Origin: Capsulimonas sp.
Lineage (GTDB): Bacteria; Armatimonadota; Armatimonadia; Armatimonadales; Capsulimonadaceae
NCBI GenBank assembly: GCA_025963815.1
Contig: JAOQAA010000173.1
Coordinates: 1-11,087 of the forward strand
Direction: 5' to 3'
DNA: 11,087 nucleotides
Positions 7,110 to 11,087 of the stretch are shown piece after piece (the stretch's first letter is position 1; the number at the start of each line of letters is the position of its first letter). The notes below the pieces were generated by a model that searched no databases, had not been told where the DNA came from, and saw nothing but the letters and a program-made list of their open reading frames with translations. The position numbers and the translations under genes were made by a program.

Positions 7110-7492
7110 TAACGCCTCTGCTTTTCACGGTCAGAAATCAACAAATGATTGAGCATGCCAGAAATCACGCTCATAACAATCGAGCCGAAGAGCGGCGTGA
7201 TGAATCCTTTTACGTGGAAGCCCGGCACGACCACCCCCACCAGCCAGAACATCAGCGCATTGATGACAAAGGAGAATAGTCCAAAGGTCAAACACGTCAG
7301 CGGGAGAGCTAGCAGCTGCACGATGGGCCGAATCACGGCGTTCACGATTCCCAGCACGGCGACGGCGATCACGGCGGCGAAGGCGCCCTTAAATCCCGGA
7401 TCCAGCCACATGCCCAGGTGAAAATACTGGGCCAGCAGTACGGTGATATAAAGGGCGATCGCGCCAACCGCCCAGCGATAGACAATCTGCAT
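7109..7492 (-). CDS. holin-4 superfamily small membrane protein (YvlD/PF04020-like)
   Basis: 127 residues from the ATG at 7492, with GAGG 6 bases upstream. Four hydrophobic segments are visible (about 5-25, 32-50, 57-80 and 88-115). A Gly-Ile-Val-Asn-Ala-Val-Ile-Arg-Pro segment near residues 46-54 and the Leu-Pro-Leu-Thr-x-Leu-Thr-Phe-Gly-Leu pattern near 62-71 are characteristic of the phage-holin-4-2/YvlD family. Despite the name, these chromosomal proteins are not linked to phage here; there are no lysis or structural genes nearby, and their function is unknown. The in-frame extension to 7591 would run into the repeat region and is not supported. It is the first gene of the operon with rapZ and yvcK, and its stop overlaps the rapZ start by one base. 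Confidence 0.88.
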   Translation of the reverse strand: MQIVYRWAVGAIALYITVLLAQYFHLGMWLDPGFKGAFAAVIAVAVLGIVNAVIRPIVQLLALPLTCLTFGLFSFVINALMFWLVGVVVPGFHVKGFITPLFGSIVMSVISGMLNHLLISDREKQRR

Positions 7493-7537
7493 ACGGGTCC
7501 TCTTGAGGAAAATGATGACGTGCAACCGACTGGGGTT

Positions 7538-7543
7538 ATTGTA
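7538..7543 (-). promoter_or_regulatory. candidate -10 box of the holin-like/rapZ/yvcK operon
   Basis: TACAAT preceded by GGG on the minus strand, with a predicted leader of about 39 bases before the ATG at 7492. The -35 position falls within the repeat copy at 7551-7577 and matches poorly. The same GGGTACAAT string precedes the reductase gene, which gives slight support. Confidence 0.3.
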
Positions 7544-7550
7544 CCCGGCA

Positions 7551-7775
7551 GACCCACCCCGCGTTCTACCCGCCTCCGTCCTTCTGCACAACCCCGAGTT
7601 ACACCCACCCCGGCCTTCGGCCTACCCATCCCGCAATGGGAAGGGTTATAAGAGATGCTCTGACGAAAACCGTCTGTGTTATTTTCTGAACTCCCCTCGA
7701 GTTGCGGGAGGGGTGGCCCGAAGCAACGGGGTGGGTGTAACCCGGGAGGGGTGGCGCGAAGCGACGGAGTGTAAC
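7551..7775. repeat. cluster of GC-rich repeat elements in the uvrC to rapZ-operon gap
   Basis: The gene-free stretch 7493-7846 holds at least three clear copies of one element of about 32-36 bases. Copy A is 7706-7741 (plus orientation: GGGAGGGGTGG, then CCCGAAGC, then CGGGGTGGGTGTAAC). Copy B is 7744-7775, directly repeated after two bases and lacking 4 bases. Copy C is 7598-7632, on the opposite strand. A weaker fourth copy lies at 7551-7577, also reversed. A and C, with flanking CGCAA/TTGCG, form an imperfect inverted repeat with arms near 40 bases and about 65 bases between. Each arm also folds locally (7623-7643; 7692-7713). No convincing ORF exists here, and 7776-7846 shows only weak dyads. 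These are presumably dispersed genomic repeats. Confidence 0.8.
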
Positions 7776-7846
7776 AGGCGGGGGCGACCGCAGGACGCGG
7801 CTGGTTAGAACACAGGATCGCGCGGAGCCGAAGGGAGGACCAAGTC

Positions 7847-9700
7847 CTACCCCACGTTCCCATGCAGCATCTTGTGGATCGTCGCGGCCAGCCGCTTGTT
7901 CATCGCCGGGGCGGCGGCGAGCTGTTCCACGGACGCGTTTTTCATCCGTTCGACGCTGCCGAAGAACTTGAGCAGCTCGCGGCGGCGCGTCAGGCCGATG
8001 CCGGGGATGGTGTCCAGTACAGAGAGGGTTGCGTTCTTGCCGCGCAGAGTTCGGTGGTAGGTGACGCTGTAGCGGTGCACTTCGTCGCGGATGCGCTGCA
8101 GCAAAAACAGGGCCTGGGAGTTTTTCGGGAGCGCGAGCGGCTGCGCCTGGCCGGGCTGGTAGACCAGCTCGAATTGCTTGGCGAGGCCGATCATGTTCAG
8201 CTCCATGTCCATCTCCTTGGCGACCGAGACGGCGACGCCCAGCTGGCCTTTGCCGCCATCGATCAGCATCAAGTCTGGGAGCTTGCTGAACTTAGGATTG
8301 CCGGACTTCGCTTCTTTGAGACGGCGCGTCAGCACTTCACGCATCATGGCGAAGTCGTTCGGCTCTCCCGTATTGGTCGGCTTCTGGATCTTGAAACGGC
8401 GATACTCGGACTTCGCGGGCTTGCCTTCTTCGAAGACCACCATGCCGCCGACCGAGAAACTGCCCTGGATCGTCGAGATATCGTACGCTTCGATGCGTTC
8501 TAAAGGCGTGTCCAGGCCGAGAGCGTCTTGCAGTTCCATGAGGGCGCCCATCGTCCGATCGTACTCGGTCAGAGTATTCGTGCGCATCTGTTCCAGGGCG
8601 AGCTTGGCGTTGCCGATGGCCATGTCCAGAAGCTGGCGCTTGCTTCCGCGCTCGGGAACGGTCAGTGTGACCTTGGTCCCCTTCTTCTGGCGCAGCCACT
8701 GCTCGATAATCACCGTTTCCTCGACGTGCGTCGGCAGGATGATCTCGGCCGGGACATACGCCGCGTCCTGGTAGTACTGTTTCAGGAACTCGCCGGTGGC
8801 GTTTTCCACGCCCTCTTCATCTTCCAGACCTTCCAAGAGGAAGTGCTCCTGGCCGATTAATTTGCCGTTGCGAATGAAAAACATTTGGACGGCCGATTCG
8901 CCATGCTCGTTGACGATCGCGACCACGTCCTGGTCGGCGGCGTTGGTGGACACGACCTTCTGACGCTCGATCAGGGTCTCGACTGCGGCGATCTGGTCAC
9001 GAAGGCGCGCGGCGCGCTCGAACTGGAGATCCTCGGATGCCTCTTCCATCTCGACGCGTAACTGCTGGACGAGCTTTTCTTGTTTGCCATCCAGAAACAG
9101 CGCCACGTCGTCCACCATCTTGCGGTACTCCTCCGCGTTGCCCAGGCCCGCGCAAGGCGCGTGCGGGCATCGGCCCATGTGGTGGTAGAGACAGGGGCGC
9201 TGCACGGGCTTGTTATCCCAGCGCTTGCGGCAGGTGACGAGTGGGAATAGGCGATAGATCAGACGCAGGCTGTCCCAGACGGCGCGGGAATTGGTGAAGG
9301 GGCCAAAATATTTGGCGCCGTCCTTCTTGACGCGCCGAGTCACGAGCAGCCTTGGAAAAGGCTCGTTGGTCGTGAGAATGAGATAGGGATATTGCTTGTC
9401 GTCGCGCAGTCGGATATTGTAATGCGGCCGGTGTTCCTTGATGAGATTGCACTCAAGGATCAGCGCTTCCAGCTCACTGTCCACGACCACGTAGTCGAGG
9501 TCCACCGTGCGGGAGATGAGCTTGCGCGTTTTCGGGGAATGTTTGGCGCTCTTTTGAAAGTACGAGCGTACGCGATTTCGGAGGTTGATCGCTTTGCCGA
9601 CGTAGATGATCTCGCCGGCGGCGTCTTTATAGAGATAACATCCTGGCTGAGTCGGGAGGCCTTTGAGCTTCTCCTCCAAACTCGGAATTCTTGCTACCAT
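7847..9700 (-). CDS. uvrC: excinuclease ABC subunit C
   Basis: 617 residues, close to the E. coli length of 610. UvrC makes both incisions around DNA damage after UvrA and UvrB have located it. Domains: GIY-YIG endonuclease (about 17-95; GCYLYKD at 20-26, YVGKA at 33-37, Arg41, Glu83), a Cys-rich segment with C157, C170, C178 and C183, UVR domain for UvrB contact (about 205-240), RNase H-like second nuclease (about 375-550; Asp407, Asp481 in LIDGGKGQL, His542), and tandem helix-hairpin-helix DNA-binding motifs (about 560-617). The four Cys match the positions of the iron-sulfur ligands known for E. coli UvrC. The start MVARIPSLEEKL fits the family; there is no Shine-Dalgarno before it. No convincing terminator follows the stop; only a short dyad at 7836-7848 and the repeat cluster lie downstream. 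Confidence 0.97.
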   Translation of the reverse strand: MVARIPSLEEKLKGLPTQPGCYLYKDAAGEIIYVGKAINLRNRVRSYFQKSAKHSPKTRKLISRTVDLDYVVVDSELEALILECNLIKEHRPHYNIRLRDDKQYPYLILTTNEPFPRLLVTRRVKKDGAKYFGPFTNSRAVWDSLRLIYRLFPLVTCRKRWDNKPVQRPCLYHHMGRCPHAPCAGLGNAEEYRKMVDDVALFLDGKQEKLVQQLRVEMEEASEDLQFERAARLRDQIAAVETLIERQKVVSTNAADQDVVAIVNEHGESAVQMFFIRNGKLIGQEHFLLEGLEDEEGVENATGEFLKQYYQDAAYVPAEIILPTHVEETVIIEQWLRQKKGTKVTLTVPERGSKRQLLDMAIGNAKLALEQMRTNTLTEYDRTMGALMELQDALGLDTPLERIEAYDISTIQGSFSVGGMVVFEEGKPAKSEYRRFKIQKPTNTGEPNDFAMMREVLTRRLKEAKSGNPKFSKLPDLMLIDGGKGQLGVAVSVAKEMDMELNMIGLAKQFELVYQPGQAQPLALPKNSQALFLLQRIRDEVHRYSVTYHRTLRGKNATLSVLDTIPGIGLTRRRELLKFFGSVERMKNASVEQLAAAPAMNKRLAATIHKMLHGNVG

Positions 9701-9708
9701 GATGTGTT

Positions 9709-9717
9709 ATTATAGCA
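9709..9717 (-). promoter_or_regulatory. extended -10 promoter giving a leaderless uvrC transcript
   Basis: TGCTATAAT on the minus strand: a perfect TATAAT (9709-9714) with the TGn extension. Only 8 bases separate it from the uvrC ATG at 9700, so transcription should start 0-2 bases before, or at, the start codon. No good -35 is seen at 17 bases (ACAAAC), which fits an extended -10 promoter. Confidence 0.65.
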
Positions 9718-9745
9718 CAAATCGAACAAAGGTTTGTCACGAAAT

Positions 9746-10171
9746 CTAGTCCGCCGGAACAAAAGCTTTGATCATACGGACCGTCAGGCCGTCGCCGGAT
9801 GCCTCTAGCGCGACATTGTCCATGATCGAGCGGATCAAAAACAGCCCGCGCCCGCCCTCGGCGGTCAGATCGGGCATCTTTTCCGGCGTGTTCTCTTTGA
9901 GAGAAAATTCGGTGCCTTCGTCCAGCACTTCAAAAATCAGCAGATGAGTTTGGACGGCAATCAAACAGCGCAGGACAAAAAAGTTCTCTTCCCCTTGCGG
10001 AGACCCATGCTCCACCGCGTTGGCGCAAGCTTCGCCAATGGCGAGCTCGATAAGGTCCGTGAGATCGGCGGCGTAATGATCCACGAAAGCCCTGGTGGCG
10101 GCGCGCGCTTCATGGACATTGCAGGGATGACTTTTCCACCGCCGCTCGACGATTACTTGTAGGTCGTGCAT
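9746..10171 (-). CDS. RsbW/SpoIIAB-like anti-sigma factor kinase (HATPase)
   Basis: 141 residues from the ATG at 10171, with GGA 6 bases upstream. It has a GHKL-type ATPase fold: N-box ELAIGEACANAVEHG at 42-56, G1-like DEG at 84-86, and G2 box GGRGLFLI at 106-113. The family comprises Ser/Thr kinases that hold a sigma factor inactive and phosphorylate an STAS-type antagonist; others are stand-alone signalling kinases. The ATP-binding residues look complete, except that the G1 motif is DEGTEF rather than the usual D-x-G-x-G. No sigma factor, STAS antagonist or PP2C phosphatase gene is adjacent within the window, so the partner is unknown. An in-frame ATG at 10213 would add 14 residues, but it lacks a Shine-Dalgarno and lies in the presumed promoter; the conserved part begins right after the 10171 start. 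Confidence 0.88.
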   Translation of the reverse strand: MHDLQVIVERRWKSHPCNVHEARAATRAFVDHYAADLTDLIELAIGEACANAVEHGSPQGEENFFVLRCLIAVQTHLLIFEVLDEGTEFSLKENTPEKMPDLTAEGGRGLFLIRSIMDNVALEASGDGLTVRMIKAFVPAD

Positions 10172-10205
10172 ATCATTTCCAGAGAGGGGCCTTCGTCCAA
10201 CGACT

Positions 10206-10231
10206 CTACCCATTATCTTTTATATCAAAAC
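10206..10231 (-). promoter_or_regulatory. possible sigma-B-like promoter of the anti-sigma gene
   Basis: On the minus strand, GTTTTG (10226-10231), a 14-base spacer, then GGGTAG (10206-10211), close to the Bacillus sigma-B pattern GTTTAA...GGGTAT. The predicted start of transcription near 10199 leaves a 27-base leader before the ATG at 10171. The spacer is AT-rich and also contains TATAAA and GATAAT, so a sigma-70 promoter is an alternative. Confidence 0.35.
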
Positions 10232-10254
10232 AATTGAATAATATGGTATGCCGT

Positions 10255-10353
10255 TCAGTCCATATATTTCCGGGCCAGGTTCAGCGTATAAAGCACGACA
10301 AGAAGCAGCAATCCGAGAAACACGAAGCGCATCAATCCCAGGAGAACAATCAC
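10255..10353 (-). CDS. small single-span membrane peptide coupled to the FHA gene
   Basis: 32 residues, too short for most gene finders. The GTG start (10351-10353) overlaps the FHA stop by four bases (GTGA), a common translational-coupling arrangement. The product is almost all hydrophobic from residue 2 to 24, with a single Arg9, then a short polar tail NLARKYMD. An ATG at codon 8 is an alternative start. G-rich sequence lies just before the GTG and could serve as a ribosome binding site. The segment resembles the N-terminal membrane span of FhaB-type FHA proteins, which often follow a soluble FHA protein in operons. That resemblance is inference. Confidence 0.5.
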   Translation of the reverse strand: MIVLLGLMRFVFLGLLLLVVLYTLNLARKYMD

Positions 10354-11087
10354 GACGCGCCCCCCGCGAAGCGAAGCTCGCGCGTTCCGATGGCGACGAT
10401 GTCGCCATTCGCAAGGATCGCGCGCTGGCCCGGTGGTACGCGGCGGCCGTTCAGGCGCGTCCCATGGGCGCTCTCCAGATCCTCCAGATAGTAGGTGCTG
10501 GGGTCTGGCGAAACGATGCGCGCATGGCGGGTGGCGACTGAAGGATCATCGATCACCAGGTCCGCCGTCACGGCGCGGCCGATCAGCGTCTCCGACGCTA
10601 AAAGATACTCGACGCCGTTTGCGGCGACCAGCTTTGCCCGGCGCGGTCCATCCACGGGCTTCGCCGCCGGCGCGGCGGCCGCGGCGGCCGGTCTGGCGGC
10701 GGCCGGCGTTCGCGGAGCGGGAGAAGCGGTTTGCGCGGGGGACGCCTGCTGGAAGATCAGCTTCGTCGTTCCGATCACGATCTCATCGCTGGGCGCCAGC
10801 GCGCGGTTGTCCACCATCCGCGCTCCGTTCACCGTCACGCCGTTGGTGCTCGAGAGATCGTAAAGCGTAAACCGGCCATCGCGCTCTCTTTCGATACGCG
10901 CGTGCGCCTTGGAGACCAGACCGTCGTCGCTCAGCACCAAATCGTTGGCCGCGTTGCGCGAGCGCCCGATCGTGGTGACGGGTTTGGTGAGGCTGAACAG
11001 ATGCTTACGACCGGCGGGGTCGGTGACGGCCAGCGAGGCCCACGCGACGGCGGGCACGGTGCCTTCTTCGTCGTCCTCATAAACAGC
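10350..11087 (-). CDS. tandem FHA-domain protein, N-terminus off the right edge
   Basis: 245 codons are present before the TGA at 10350-10352, and the frame stays open to the window edge. FHA domains bind phosphothreonine peptides made by Ser/Thr kinases. First FHA at about 26-112 (counting from the first codon in the window): Gly41-Arg42-Ser43, Ser59...His62, Ser80-Thr81-Asn82-Gly83. Then an Ala/Pro-rich linker at about 115-148, and a second FHA at about 150-243 with Gly170-Arg171, Thr186-Arg187-His188 and a Ser206-Ala207-His208-Gly209 motif where Asn-Gly is usual. Both look able to bind phosphopeptide, although the second has the Asn-to-His change. A GTG at 11055-11057 with a GAAGG upstream could be an internal true start (235 residues); the 10 codons before it are acidic. 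It is coupled to the small membrane peptide and lies upstream of an anti-sigma kinase, pointing to signalling. Confidence 0.9.
   Translation of the reverse strand, partial: AVYEDDEEGTVPAVAWASLAVTDPAGRKHLFSLTKPVTTIGRSRNAANDLVLSDDGLVSKAHARIERERDGRFTLYDLSSTNGVTVNGARMVDNRALAPSDEIVIGTTKLIFQQASPAQTASPAPRTPAAARPAAAAAAPAAKPVDGPRRAKLVAANGVEYLLASETLIGRAVTADLVIDDPSVATRHARIVSPDPSTYYLEDLESAHGTRLNGRRVPPGQRAILANGDIVAIGTRELRFAGGAS

Noticed and set aside
7109..7492. Holin annotation as evidence of a prophage
   Set aside because: The family name is historical. The gene is coupled to rapZ and yvcK, and no endolysin, capsid, tail or integrase genes occur in the window.
7503..7863. ORFs on both strands across the uvrC-rapZ operon gap
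   Set aside because: Their products are Pro/Arg/Gly-rich translations of the repeat units, without ribosome binding sites or domain features. The minus-strand one overlaps the uvrC end.
10214..10250. AT-rich patch as an attachment site or origin fragment
   Set aside because: No repeats, DnaA-box pairs or integrase genes were found near it; it is better explained as the promoter region of the anti-sigma gene.
10220..10414. Minus-strand 64-codon ORF over the FHA 3' end
   Set aside because: It is out of frame with both the FHA protein and the hydrophobic peptide, with no ribosome binding site and an unstructured Ser/Arg-rich product.
10660..10712. GCC/GGC-rich repetitive tract in the FHA gene as a regulatory palindrome
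   Set aside because: It encodes the Ala/Pro linker between the two FHA domains; the apparent palindromes follow from runs of GCC and GCG alanine codons.

Overview
The window is GC-rich bacterial chromosome carrying housekeeping and signalling genes, nearly all on the minus strand; only the aldo/keto reductase is on the plus strand. The combination of an MshEN-type PilB/GspE ATPase, a DUF1802 protein, a membrane-anchored YvcK, RapZ and a holin-4-like membrane protein suggests a deep-branching, didermal or Terrabacteria-related phylum such as Armatimonadota. That placement is inference from gene content; there is no rRNA or tRNA here to fix it. I see no phage, insertion sequence, CRISPR array or defence island.

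Layout, left to right. 1-267: the 5' part of a small Cys/His (NlpC/P60- or CHAP-like) peptidase that runs off the left edge. 311-346: a strong terminator. 426-905: a conserved hypothetical protein resembling DUF6483. 991-1030: the terminator of the next gene. 1041-2804: a lone pilB/gspE-type ATPase with a good sigma-70 promoter. 2883-3476: a DUF1802 protein, divergent from an aldo/keto reductase (3553-4563); a perfect inverted repeat lies at the reductase's predicted start of transcription. 4571-4620: a bidirectional terminator between the reductase and the minus-strand operon. 4647-7492: that operon, read right to left as holin-4-like membrane protein, rapZ, yvcK and a small orphan ORF. The first three genes are joined by one-base stop/start overlaps (TAATG). 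7493-7846: a 354-base gene-free stretch holding several copies of a GC-rich repeat in opposing orientations. 7847-9700: uvrC, whose extended -10 box lies only 8 bases before the ATG, so its mRNA is probably leaderless. 9746-10171: an RsbW/SpoIIAB-like anti-sigma kinase. 10255-10353: an unlisted 32-residue single-span membrane peptide. 10350-11087: a tandem-FHA protein that runs off the right edge.

How the genes fit together. RapZ and YvcK are a conserved pair linking central carbon metabolism and cell-envelope precursor supply. Here YvcK carries two predicted membrane spans, and the pair is coupled to another membrane protein. The right end looks like a signalling module (FHA phosphothreonine reader, small membrane peptide, Ser/Thr-kinase-type anti-sigma factor), with a possible sigma-B-like promoter in front of the anti-sigma gene. 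The clearest unexplained items are the repeat cluster at 7551-7775, the coupled small membrane peptide after the FHA gene, and the leaderless uvrC. None of these amounts to a convincing new multi-gene system.
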